The notes beneath the pieces are model-generated. The model saw only the letters and a list, made by a program, of their open reading frames with translations, had not been told where the DNA came from and made no database searches. From Bizionia paragorgiae (GTDB lineage Bacteria; Bacteroidota; Bacteroidia; Flavobacteriales; Flavobacteriaceae), in assembly GCF_900107625.1 (NCBI RefSeq), contig NZ_FNQK01000004.1, positions 1 to 64,000 of the forward strand: a stretch of 64,000 nucleotides of DNA, written 5' to 3'. A program made the translations under genes and the position numbers. Below, one piece after another: positions 54,028-63,646 of this stretch. How positions within the stretch are numbered: position 1 is the stretch's first letter; the number at the start of each line of letters is the position of its first letter.

Positions 54028-54468
54028 TTATTTCTTATCGTCAAAGACCTGAATAGTAACTTTTTTTTCTACCAAATCTGTAAACTTTCCTTTATACTGT
54101 GTTGCTTTTACCAGGTGATTGTCTATCCAATGGTAATTTCCTCCACGAGGTTTCCCCATTAATAAGCTATGAAATTTAAAGCCGTGTTTATCTAACCACT
54201 CGGTTGTTACGGTTCTATGTGCTTCTAATCGGGACGTGAAAAAGCAAATCATGTGGCCTTCATCGTACCATTTATTACAGGTTGCTAAGGCATCTAAATA
54301 CGGTAAACAGGTTGCCATACGTTCAGGTTCCTCATTCGGGATATCGTCTGTAATTGTACCATCGATATCAATTAAATAATTTTTTACACCTTCAGGTAAT
54401 ACAGGACTCACTTTTTCGCCTGCTTCTACTTTCTCATGTAAAAATTTATCAGCCTCTTCTCTTTTCAT
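54028..54468 (-). CDS. HAD-superfamily phosphatase-like protein
   Basis: 146 residues. LIDIDGTITDDIP is the HAD motif I (DxDGT), FFTSRLEAHRTVT is motif II (ST), and HWIDNHLVKA near the end holds an Asp in place of motif IV. The short cap-less form resembles the small HAD proteins labelled 'phosphoheptose isomerase' in Bacteroidota, a label the fold does not support. The substrate is unknown. Its start overlaps the stop of the preceding gene. Confidence 0.88.
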   Translation of the reverse strand: MKREEADKFLHEKVEAGEKVSPVLPEGVKNYLIDIDGTITDDIPNEEPERMATCLPYLDALATCNKWYDEGHMICFFTSRLEAHRTVTTEWLDKHGFKFHSLLMGKPRGGNYHWIDNHLVKATQYKGKFTDLVEKKVTIQVFDDKK

Positions 54469-54827
54469 TAGTTATCAATTTCTCCGTCTGGTGTTATTGA
54501 AGCGAAATCGTCTTTCGATATCCTTATATAAATAGCTAATTTTTTATAGCCATTTTCCATCCTATTTAGTGGCGCGTACTTTTCAATATCTGCTCGGCGT
54601 AACGCCTCTTCCCCTATTTTTTCAATTTGAAAGTCTGTGCAATAATCACAAAACACTTTTTTTAATATAATGTTCTCGGCATTATTATCTTTAAATTGTA
54701 TCTCGGTATATGCCTTTATTTGTAATGAATCCTTAGTATAGGACTGCGCGCTACTTTCGCTAAGCCCATAGGTGCTGAATATAATAATTAGAAGTATTAT
54801 GTTCTTATTAAGTATATTCATTTTCAT
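54468..54827 (-). CDS. Small exported protein of unknown function
   Basis: 119 residues with a signal peptide (first 27 or so residues, ending SESSAQ). The mature part has a KVFCDYCTDFQIEKIGEEALRR segment with a CxxC pair and a beta-rich end (YKKLAIYIRISKDDF). The CxxC could bind metal or form a disulfide. No family recognised. It is inserted between the membrane Fe-S gene and the HAD gene of the operon. Confidence 0.75.
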   Translation of the reverse strand: MKMNILNKNIILLIIIFSTYGLSESSAQSYTKDSLQIKAYTEIQFKDNNAENIILKKVFCDYCTDFQIEKIGEEALRRADIEKYAPLNRMENGYKKLAIYIRISKDDFASITPDGEIDN

Positions 54828-54904
54828 TGTTTAAATTAAGAGTTATTCATTCTACAATTAGCATTACTGCAACGGCTTGTGATGCACCGATTTTAATAGC
54901 ACCA

Positions 54905-56215
54905 CTAGTTTTCGTCTTTCCAATTTAATCTATCCATTTGATTGTATGGCCATGGCGCTCCATTATTCTCAATGTTCGTCATCATATTATTCAACTCCAT
55001 TGGTGCTGCCGACTCTTCCATTACTAAATAACGACGCATTTCCATAATAATGTTTAATGGATCGATACTTACTGGACACGCTTCCGTACAGGCATTACAA
55101 CTCGTACATGCCCACAGTTCTTCTTTAGTAATATAATCGTTTAATAATTGTTTACCGTCGTCTACAAAAACACCTTTATTAGCATCAATGTTTTTTCCAA
55201 CTTCTTCTAAACGGTCTCTAGTGTCCATCATAATTTTACGAGGAGATAATTTTTTCCCCGTTAAGTTTGCGGGACACTCACTAGTACAACGACCACATTC
55301 TGTACAAGTGTATGCGTTTAATAAATTTATCCAACTTAAATCTTGAACATCACTTGCTCCAAATTTTGCTGGAGCCTCATCTTCTGCTCCCGCTTCTGGC
55401 GCAGCAAAAGGATCGGCATCCGGATCCATCATTAACATCACCTCTTTAGTAACGGCATCGTCATTATCAAATTGACCTTTTGGGTTAATTTTACCGTAAT
55501 ACGTGTTCGGGAATGCTAAAAGAATATGTAAGTGTTTAGAGAAATATAGATAATTTAAGAAAATTAAGATTCCTATAATATGTAACCACCATGCGGCACG
55601 TTCTATAATATGTAAGGTGCTTTCAGAGAAATCGCTAAATAAAGGAGCGATATACTGGCTGACTACGTTTCCTAGACCTGCATTTTGAAAGCTCACATCG
55701 GTAGCATTCATAATTAAAAACAGGGCCATTAAGACCATTTCAAAATACAGAATAATATTACCATCGCTTTTTGGCCACCCTTTCATTTCGGCGCTCATAA
55801 AGCGTTTAATTTTAATGATATTACGACGTATCCAAAATACCACTACTGCAACAAAAACTAGGGTTGCTAATATCTCAAAACTTCCTATAAGCACGCCATA
55901 AAACCCGCCTAAGCCAGAAAGAATTCGATGTGTTCCAAATAATCCATCGATAATAATTTCTAACATTTCAATATTAATAATCACAAAACCGACGTAAACA
56001 ATAACGTGAAGAAAACCAGAAACTGGTCGTTTCACCATTTTACTTTGGCCAAGTGCAATCATGATCACGTTTTTCCAACGCTCAGATTTATTATCATTGA
56101 TATCTTTAGCCTTTCCTAATTTAATATTACGGATAAGCTTTTTTACATTCGATGCAAAATATCCGATTCCCGCTATTAAAACGATTGCAAATAAAATATT
56201 TGGTATATAATCCAT
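54905..56215 (-). CDS. Membrane (Fe-S) protein, HdrE/NarI-like plus 4Fe-4S domain
   Basis: 436 residues. About five transmembrane helices in the first 240 residues include conserved histidines (FLHVIVYVGFVIIN, ERAAWWLHIIGILI) that could hold heme b. A soluble region follows with two 4Fe-4S motifs, CTECGRCTSECPANLTGKK and CTSCNACTEACPVSIDP. This is the layout of HdrE-like cytochrome b fused to HdrC. With the CCG protein it could form a quinone-linked thiol/disulfide or similar oxidoreductase. The partner enzyme activity is unknown. Confidence 0.92.
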   Translation of the reverse strand: MDYIPNILFAIVLIAGIGYFASNVKKLIRNIKLGKAKDINDNKSERWKNVIMIALGQSKMVKRPVSGFLHVIVYVGFVIINIEMLEIIIDGLFGTHRILSGLGGFYGVLIGSFEILATLVFVAVVVFWIRRNIIKIKRFMSAEMKGWPKSDGNIILYFEMVLMALFLIMNATDVSFQNAGLGNVVSQYIAPLFSDFSESTLHIIERAAWWLHIIGILIFLNYLYFSKHLHILLAFPNTYYGKINPKGQFDNDDAVTKEVMLMMDPDADPFAAPEAGAEDEAPAKFGASDVQDLSWINLLNAYTCTECGRCTSECPANLTGKKLSPRKIMMDTRDRLEEVGKNIDANKGVFVDDGKQLLNDYITKEELWACTSCNACTEACPVSIDPLNIIMEMRRYLVMEESAAPMELNNMMTNIENNGAPWPYNQMDRLNWKDEN

Positions 56216-56250
56216 AATTATGATTAGTTTGATGTAATTGGTCTTTTATA

Positions 56251-57195
56251 TTATTGTCTTGGATCTTCCGGTTCTGTGTACTCTTTTGCTTTTCTTCCGA
56301 AAACGGATACGTGAATATAACGTTTCGGGTTCAGTTTAAAATCTTGTAATAATTCTCTTAACTGCTCTGATGCAATTTCAAGATTGTTATATAGGTCTTC
56401 GTCTTTAAGTAGTTTCCCCATCGACCCCTCTCCGTCTTCTAAGCCATTTAATAAGCCGTTTACATTGTTTAAGGTCTGATCTAACTTACCAACGGTTTGC
56501 GCGATATCAACTTCTTTCAAACTTCCAGAAAGTACTGCTAAATCTTCACTAACTTTATTAAAATTAGTAATGGCACCATCTAAATTAGTTTCGTTGGTGG
56601 TTACTAATCTATTAAAGGATGCTGCTAAGGTTTGAAATGATTTTAAAGTGGTATTAAATTCTGCTAAAGCGTTTTTTAACCCTTGTTCAGAATCGTCAGT
56701 AACTAAACCATTTAAATTTATTAATAAGGAATCGGCAGATTGTAGTGTTCCATCAAGACCTGAACTAATATCTGAGAAATTCTTGGTCAAGCCTGTAATA
56801 AGCCCTTCTTCTACTACCGACGGAATAAAATCTCCTGAAACGGCTATTTCAGTCCCTTTTCCTTCAACAATTGCTAAGGCATTACCTCCCATTAAACCCG
56901 TTTCATACATACGTATTTTACTGTCTTTCGGGAATTTTAAATCGTTATCAACCGAAATTTCAACACGTGTTTTACCCGTTTCAAAATCGTATTTTATCTC
57001 ATTAATTTTACCGATTTTATTACCTCTAATCGTTACTGGAGAGGATAAAGATAAAGCGTTGTAGTCGAATTGTGTATAATAAGTATTTTTAGATTTAAAA
57101 ATATTCTCGCCTTTCAGATAGTTAAATCCGAAAATAAAAAATAAAATTCCTAAAATAACTAAAAGTGCTGTTTTAACTTCTCTTGATATTTTCAA
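56251..57195 (-). CDS. MlaD/MCE-family lipid transport protein
   Basis: 314 residues. One N-terminal membrane helix (ALLVILGILFFIFGFNYL), then an MCE domain (FDYNALSLSSPVTIRGNKIGKI to GGNALAIVEG) and a long helical coiled-coil C-terminus. MCE proteins form hexameric rings or tubes that move phospholipids between membranes. No MlaE or MlaF gene lies next to it. It is 58 bp downstream of the amidase gene and 35 bp upstream of the membrane Fe-S gene. Confidence 0.92.
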   Translation of the reverse strand: MKISREVKTALLVILGILFFIFGFNYLKGENIFKSKNTYYTQFDYNALSLSSPVTIRGNKIGKINEIKYDFETGKTRVEISVDNDLKFPKDSKIRMYETGLMGGNALAIVEGKGTEIAVSGDFIPSVVEEGLITGLTKNFSDISSGLDGTLQSADSLLINLNGLVTDDSEQGLKNALAEFNTTLKSFQTLAASFNRLVTTNETNLDGAITNFNKVSEDLAVLSGSLKEVDIAQTVGKLDQTLNNVNGLLNGLEDGEGSMGKLLKDEDLYNNLEIASEQLRELLQDFKLNPKRYIHVSVFGRKAKEYTEPEDPRQ

Positions 57196-57222
57196 AGTAA
57201 ATTTTGTTTAATTGGTAAGAAA

Positions 57223-57230
57223 CAAAAATA
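57223..57230 (-). promoter_or_regulatory. Putative -7 element of the MCE gene
   Basis: On the minus strand TATTTTTG matches TAnnTTTG, 27 bp before the MCE start. This could be an internal promoter within the run. Confidence 0.35.
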
Positions 57231-57253
57231 AAATAAAATTAGAAAGAATACCC

Positions 57254-58369
57254 TTAATTATCGTCTTGTTTTAAGGCTTTTTCTAAACTAATACGTTTTC
57301 CATCCCTATAAGCGACAACAAAACTCGATGTGTAGCCTTTTTTCTTGGCTTGGGTCTCCATGAGTCTAATCTTATTATAGTCTGAAGTGTAGCCATAAAA
57401 ATACTTATAAAGGTTACCTTCTTTTTCTCGAGCCACCTCTTGAAGCCCTTTAAAATTAAAAGGTTTCAAGTCTAATTTTTTAGAACTAGCAGCTATTTGC
57501 ACTTTAAAAACGGTGTTATTAATAATTTTTTCAGGCACAGCTAAAGACACATCTTCCACTTCCTTTATAAAATAGGTATCCACAAAGTTCTTTTCTATAG
57601 CCTCTTTATAGTCTACTATGGCATTACTCATAGCTTTAGCCAATTCTAACTGCCCTTTTGAAGAGTTTAAATACTTCCCTTCACTCGTATTAGTAATAAA
57701 GCCTGTCTCCACTAGAACACTAGGCATAACGGTTTGGTGTAGCACAATAAAACCGGCCTGCTTAACCCCTCTGTTTTTTCTTTTTAAAGAATAGGTGAAA
57801 TTATCTTGAATGCGCTTAGCCAACTGGATACTTTGATCTAGGTACTCCTCTTGCATTAATGTTAAGCCTATAAACGACTCTGGGGAATTGGGATCGAAAC
57901 CTTGGTAGTTTTTTTCGTAGTCGTCCTCTAAAAAAATTACTTCGTTCTCTGCTTTAGCGACATTAAAATTGGTTTCATTTCTATGAGTACCCAAAACAAA
58001 TGTTTCTGCACCGTAAGCTTGTGATGTGTGGGCATTACAATGCACAGACACGAACAAATCGGCATTAGCCTTATTGGCAATTTTACCACGCTTAAATAAA
58101 TCGACAAAAATATCAGTCTTACGCGTGTAAACCACTTTGATGTCTTTGTTCTTTTCCAATTCCTTACCTACAGCTAACACAATTTTTAAAGCGATATCTT
58201 TCTCTTTAAAACCGTATTTAGAAGGCTTACCAGGATCTTTCCCTCCATGCCCTGCATCTAACACAACAACAAATTTTTCATTATTATGTTGTGCGTGAGT
58301 GGTTGAGAACACAAAAAGTGTTAATATTGTTATTAGGGATACGAAAAATGTTTTTCTGTTCGTTTGCAT
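57254..58369 (-). CDS. N-acetylmuramoyl-L-alanine amidase (Amidase_3)
   Basis: 371 residues. Signal peptide ending HAQH. Zinc amidase core: VLDAGHGGKDPG (Zn His), the VSVHCNAH strand and the catalytic Glu in VETGFITN. The C-terminal 90 or so residues (KVQIAASSKKLDLKPFNF to YTSSFVVAYRDGKRI) look like a SPOR domain, which binds denuded septal peptidoglycan. It splits daughter cells or remodels the wall in the periplasm. First gene of the minus-strand run, divergent from lptD. Confidence 0.93.
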   Translation of the reverse strand: MQTNRKTFFVSLITILTLFVFSTTHAQHNNEKFVVVLDAGHGGKDPGKPSKYGFKEKDIALKIVLAVGKELEKNKDIKVVYTRKTDIFVDLFKRGKIANKANADLFVSVHCNAHTSQAYGAETFVLGTHRNETNFNVAKAENEVIFLEDDYEKNYQGFDPNSPESFIGLTLMQEEYLDQSIQLAKRIQDNFTYSLKRKNRGVKQAGFIVLHQTVMPSVLVETGFITNTSEGKYLNSSKGQLELAKAMSNAIVDYKEAIEKNFVDTYFIKEVEDVSLAVPEKIINNTVFKVQIAASSKKLDLKPFNFKGLQEVAREKEGNLYKYFYGYTSDYNKIRLMETQAKKKGYTSSFVVAYRDGKRISLEKALKQDDN

Positions 58370-58451
58370 ATAAATTGTAACCTATTTTTAAAGCTTTTAG
58401 TATCGTTTTTTAAATTTTATTGAATAATAAATAATTCATAAAAAATATATG

Positions 58452-58459
58452 TAATTTTG
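58452..58459 (+). promoter_or_regulatory. Putative -7 element overlapping the lptD start
   Basis: TAATTTTG matches TAnnTTTG. Its last three bases are the TTG that would start the longest lptD frame. If the motif is used, the transcript begins after that codon. Confidence 0.35.
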
Positions 58460-61231
58460 GCAATTCAAAAACCGAGCCATACTTTAGCAAAAATACATTT
58501 AAAAGCATTGCATACAAATAGATTTCATATACTTTTTGCCTTAAGTTTTACAGTGTTTATTAACACGTTAAGCTATGCACAAGACAGACCCGGTTCCGGA
58601 ATTCCTATTAGTCCAAACCCTAAAACAACCACTCCACAAATTGAAAAAGATACACTTTCTAGCAAAGAGGAACTCCTTATCATAAACGAAAAAGCATTGG
58701 ACTCTACATTAACCGATTCTACAAAGCAAAAAAAAGGGCTTTTAGAAGGTATTGTAAGCTATAAAGCAACAGATTACACTTCCTTTAACCGCAAGGAAGA
58801 AAAATTATACCTATATAATGAAGCTGAAATCATCTATAAAGATATGCAGATTAATGCGGGAACTATTGTTATTGACTACAGTAAAAATGAGGTTTATGCT
58901 GGGCGTTTAAAAGATTCACTAGGAGAATATTCTCAGCGTCCTGTTTTTAAACAAGGTGAAAGTGTTGTGGAACCCGACTCTATCCGGTTTAACATAGATA
59001 CCGAAAAAGCTTTGATATGGAATTCTAGAACAGAGCAAAATGGAGGAACTATAATCGCTGAAAAAACAAAAAAAGAAAACGATTCTGTATTTTTTATCAG
59101 TAATGGAAAATTTACGACCTCGAAAAATTTAGACGATCCCGAGTATTACTTTTTACTTAGAAAAGCTAAAATTGTACCAGATAAAAAGGTCGTTACAGGA
59201 TTAACAAATTTGTTTATCTACGATGTACCAACGCCCATAGGAATGCCATTTGCTTATTTCCCATTAACAAAAAAACAAACGTCGGGAGTTATATTCCCTA
59301 GTTTTGGAGAACAGAATAATCGAGGGTATTTTTTACAAAATGGAGGGTATTATTTTGCCATTAGTGATTACTTTGACCTAGCGACTTTAGGCGATTATTA
59401 CACCAATGGTAGTTATGGACTGCGTTTAGAATCTAAATATAATGTACGTTATCGTTTTAATGGTAATTTCGGGTTCCGTTACGAAAACATTATTAATAGT
59501 GAGCGCGGCTTTCCTGATTATTCAAAAAACACCATTTATAATTTGAGATGGTCGCACACGCAAGACGCGAAATCGAACCCTAGTTCTCGCTTTTCGGCCT
59601 CTGTAAACCTTGGAAGTAGTCAGTACTACCGAGAGTCGGTAAATCAGATTAACACGGCGAGTTTTTTAAACAACACCCTATCGTCTTCTGTATCTTACTC
59701 TAAGACTTTTAAGGGAGAACCTCAAGTAAACACGAGTTTAACAGCCACACACTCACAAAACACACAGACTCAACAAATTAATATGACCCTTCCAACCTTT
59801 CAAGGAAGTGTTGGGCGAATTTATCCTTTTGCTCCCTCTGAAGGCACTAAAAAGGGAATCATTAAAAACATCAACTTTCAGTATAATCTAAGAGGAGAAA
59901 ACAGAATCTCTACTACCGACTCTTTATTCTTTAAACAAGAAATGTTTGATGATGCCAAAATAGGTTTAAAGCACTCTATTCCTATTAATACGAACTTTAA
60001 GGTATTAAAACATTTTAGTATTTCGGCGGGAACCAATTTTGAAGAAAATTGGACTTTTAAAACTTTTGATCGCCATTACGACCAGGTAAATCAAGAGGTT
60101 GTGATTACCGAGCAAAATAAATTTGATGCTTACCGAACGTATAATTTTAGCACGAGTATTGGTACCACTATATACGGGTTATTCAACTTTGACAAGAATA
60201 GTGAAGGTAAGGCCATCCAAGCGATCCGCCACGTTATGCGGCCCTCGGTGAGTTATAATATCAACCCCGCATTCGACAACTATTACGACACCTACGAAGT
60301 CATAGATGCGAACGGCACAACTTTAGAAGAAGTGGAGTACTCCCGTTTTCAGAACACGTTATACGGCGCCCCAAATAAAAATTATGGTAGCAGCATCGGA
60401 CTTTCCTTAGCTAATAATTTGGAAGCTAAAGTCCGCGATAGAGATACCACACAGGTAGAACCTAAGAAAATTGTCTTATTAAACAATTTAAACTTCTCTA
60501 CCGCTTATAATTTAGCTGGTGATTCGTTACGTTGGAGTCCTGTTAGAGTAACTGGGGGAACACAGATATTTAACAATAAAATGACTGTTAATTTCGGAGC
60601 TACATTAGACCCGTATGCTTTAGATAATAACAATAAAAAAATAGATAAATTTAACGTTAATAACGGTGGTAGTTTATTTAGAATGACGAGCGCTAACTTA
60701 ACTATGGGCTATAGCTTTAGTAGTGATGGTAAAGGTGATAAAACTAGCGAAAGCAGTAGAAATGAAACCCTACAAAGTGGAGGACGCGACGATGATTTAT
60801 TTGGGCGTTCTGAAGATTTTGCTGAAGACCAGTTTAATGCTTATGACGACAACGATGAAGAAGAGGAAGATGAAGAACCAAGTAAATTATATAATTTTAA
60901 TATCCCTTGGAACGTTCGTTTAGCTTATGCCGTTAACTACAATAATGTCGCAAGGCAAAATGAAATCTCTTCACACTCTTTAATGTTTTCTGGAGACTTA
61001 GAAATTGCACCACGTTGGACTATTGGAGCGTCTTCGGGTTACGACTTTAAAAATCAAGGTTTCTCTTATACCCAATTGCGTTTTCAACGGGATTTATTAA
61101 GTTGGAAAATGAACTTTAGTTGGATTCCTTTTAGTACCAGAACCTCTTGGAACTTTTTTATAGGTATAAAATCTAATATTCTACAAGATGTTAAATATGA
61201 AAAAAGAAGGCAACCAGACGAGCGTTTATAA
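58457..61231 (+). CDS. lptD: LPS-assembly protein LptD
   Basis: 924 residues from a TTG start; an internal TTG at 58508 would give MHTNRFHILFALSFTVFINT, a compact signal peptide ending SYAQ. No in-frame ATG precedes the mature region. The OstA/LptA-like beta-jellyroll spans about residues 95-300 (YLYNEAEIIYKDMQINAG to YFPLTKKQTSGVIFPSFGE), followed by a large C-terminal barrel of aromatic strands. An acidic, disordered loop (EEEEDEEPSK) lies near residue 812. LptD inserts LPS or related glycolipids into the outer membrane. It is an outer-membrane protein, fitting with the amidase and MCE genes on the other strand. Confidence 0.9.
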   Translation: MAIQKPSHTLAKIHLKALHTNRFHILFALSFTVFINTLSYAQDRPGSGIPISPNPKTTTPQIEKDTLSSKEELLIINEKALDSTLTDSTKQKKGLLEGIVSYKATDYTSFNRKEEKLYLYNEAEIIYKDMQINAGTIVIDYSKNEVYAGRLKDSLGEYSQRPVFKQGESVVEPDSIRFNIDTEKALIWNSRTEQNGGTIIAEKTKKENDSVFFISNGKFTTSKNLDDPEYYFLLRKAKIVPDKKVVTGLTNLFIYDVPTPIGMPFAYFPLTKKQTSGVIFPSFGEQNNRGYFLQNGGYYFAISDYFDLATLGDYYTNGSYGLRLESKYNVRYRFNGNFGFRYENIINSERGFPDYSKNTIYNLRWSHTQDAKSNPSSRFSASVNLGSSQYYRESVNQINTASFLNNTLSSSVSYSKTFKGEPQVNTSLTATHSQNTQTQQINMTLPTFQGSVGRIYPFAPSEGTKKGIIKNINFQYNLRGENRISTTDSLFFKQEMFDDAKIGLKHSIPINTNFKVLKHFSISAGTNFEENWTFKTFDRHYDQVNQEVVITEQNKFDAYRTYNFSTSIGTTIYGLFNFDKNSEGKAIQAIRHVMRPSVSYNINPAFDNYYDTYEVIDANGTTLEEVEYSRFQNTLYGAPNKNYGSSIGLSLANNLEAKVRDRDTTQVEPKKIVLLNNLNFSTAYNLAGDSLRWSPVRVTGGTQIFNNKMTVNFGATLDPYALDNNNKKIDKFNVNNGGSLFRMTSANLTMGYSFSSDGKGDKTSESSRNETLQSGGRDDDLFGRSEDFAEDQFNAYDDNDEEEEDEEPSKLYNFNIPWNVRLAYAVNYNNVARQNEISSHSLMFSGDLEIAPRWTIGASSGYDFKNQGFSYTQLRFQRDLLSWKMNFSWIPFSTRTSWNFFIGIKSNILQDVKYEKRRQPDERL

Positions 61232-61303
61232 TTAACCGCTGCGTTTAAAGTCTAACTTAATAGCTACAGACACCCATTTTATTTAATCTAAATATATTTT
61301 AAA

Positions 61304-61684
61304 ATGAAAACAATAATCAATACACCAGATGCTCCTGCGCCTATTGGCCCTTACAGCCAAGCCGTTTTATCAGGAAACACATTATACACTTCTGGTCAAA
61401 TCGCATTACATCCTAAAACAGGAGAATTAATTACAGGTGATATCACGTCGGAAACGAAGCAAGTTATGGAAAATATGAAAGCTGTTTTAGCTGCTGCCGG
61501 CATGACGTTCGAAAACGTTATTAAAGCCTCTATATTTGTTAGCGACATGGGGAATTTTGCAGAAATCAATAGTGTTTACGGATCTTATTTTGATGAAAGT
61601 ACTGCTCCAGCTCGAGAAACTGTTGAAGTCGCAAACCTACCTAAGTATGTAAATGTTGAAATTAGTATGATTGCCGTTAAATAA
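61304..61684 (+). CDS. ridA: RidA-family reactive intermediate deaminase
   Basis: 126 residues. NTPDAPAPIGPYSQAVLSGN and YTSGQIALHP open the chorismate-mutase-like fold; ARETVEVANLPKYVNVEISM ends it, with the conserved Arg that binds the substrate carboxylate. It hydrolyses 2-aminoacrylate and other enamine/imine by-products of PLP enzymes. The length is normal. Confidence 0.96.
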   Translation: MKTIINTPDAPAPIGPYSQAVLSGNTLYTSGQIALHPKTGELITGDITSETKQVMENMKAVLAAAGMTFENVIKASIFVSDMGNFAEINSVYGSYFDESTAPARETVEVANLPKYVNVEISMIAVK

Positions 61685-61690
61685 ATACGC

Positions 61691-61719
61691 ATTAGTTTTT
61701 AGTATGAAAACTAACTAAT
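61691..61719. terminator. Hairpin spanning the stop of the kinase gene
   Basis: TTAGTTTT pairs with AAAACTAA around 7 nt, in the 7-bp gap between ridA and the convergent kinase. The stem covers the kinase stop codon. Weak as a terminator because no long T run follows. Confidence 0.35.
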
Positions 61720-62549
61720 CCATCTATAGGCCGTTTTATAAAGCGGCCTGTTTTAAATCCGTACTCTTTAGCCACACTATTTATCTCGTCTTGACAAAAG
61801 AACGCTAAGGAGCCAGCAAAATGTACCGGATGCTTTTTAATTTCTTCTGCATACTGCAAGATCATAGTTTCTGCAAACAAACGCATGCCCTTTAAAATAA
61901 GATTCTTTCCATAATCTGTTTCTCTATTGTGGACTAAAAACTCGGCAAACTGCGCTAGATACGCATTGGGGTTGGGTTGTTTGTACAGATTATACTTAAT
62001 GGTATCGGGCGTTAAATCGTAGGTCTTTTCAAAGCTTATTTTTAAATCTTCAGGCATGCTATTAAAGTAATAATCACGTATTAGTTGCTTGCCAAAATAG
62101 TTACCCGAGGCATCATCCATTAAGGTGTACCCTAAAGACACTATTTTTTGGTGTGTGTTTTTACCGTCATAAAAACTACAATTCGATCCCGTTCCTAAAA
62201 TACAAACTACGCCAGCTTCATTTTGAGAAGGCATGGTCGCGTGTATTGCAGCCATAGTATCTTCTTTAACTGAAACCTCGGCATGAGCAAACACCTGTTT
62301 TAATACCACAGTCAGTAAAGCTTTTGGCTTAGCCGTTCCGCATCCTGCGCCGTAAAAATGCACCTCAGAGATTGTGTCTCTAAGCGCCGACAAATCGGTT
62401 GAACGGGTTATAATCCCCTGAAGTTCATCGGTGTTTAATATTGCAGGATTAAGACCTTTAGTTCTTATTTTTTGAGAGGGTGAACCAGTACTTTTATCTA
62501 CTACAATCCAATCACATTTTGTCGATCCGCTATCGGCAATTAAAATCAT
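61692..62549 (-). CDS. BadF/BadG-type ATPase, N-acetylglucosamine kinase-like
   Basis: 285 residues. The actin-like ATPase fold: the phosphate-1 loop LIADSGSTKCDWIVVD, the phosphate-2 loop VCILGTGSNCSFYDG, and a DDASGNYFGKQLIRDYYF segment. The C-terminal HFAGSLAFFCQDEI fits the adenosine motif. These small kinases phosphorylate GlcNAc or related amino sugars, consistent with the GH3 glycosidase elsewhere in the window. The substrate is inferred. Confidence 0.88.
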   Translation of the reverse strand: MILIADSGSTKCDWIVVDKSTGSPSQKIRTKGLNPAILNTDELQGIITRSTDLSALRDTISEVHFYGAGCGTAKPKALLTVVLKQVFAHAEVSVKEDTMAAIHATMPSQNEAGVVCILGTGSNCSFYDGKNTHQKIVSLGYTLMDDASGNYFGKQLIRDYYFNSMPEDLKISFEKTYDLTPDTIKYNLYKQPNPNAYLAQFAEFLVHNRETDYGKNLILKGMRLFAETMILQYAEEIKKHPVHFAGSLAFFCQDEINSVAKEYGFKTGRFIKRPIDGLVSFHTKN

Positions 62550-62572
62550 ACGCTCTTATTATATTAAAAAGC

Positions 62573-62604
62573 AAAATGATCTAGAGCAGCACTCCAGATC
62601 ATTT
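62573..62604 (-). terminator. Terminator after gap
   Basis: AAATGATCT pairs with AGATCATTT, plus GAG/CTC inside a mismatch. Read on the minus strand it is followed by TTTTGCTTTTT. Confidence 0.7.
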
Positions 62605-62627
62605 AGCACAATATCAAAACTAGTCAA

Positions 62628-63641
<1,014 letters not shown>

Positions 63642-63646
63642 TTATT

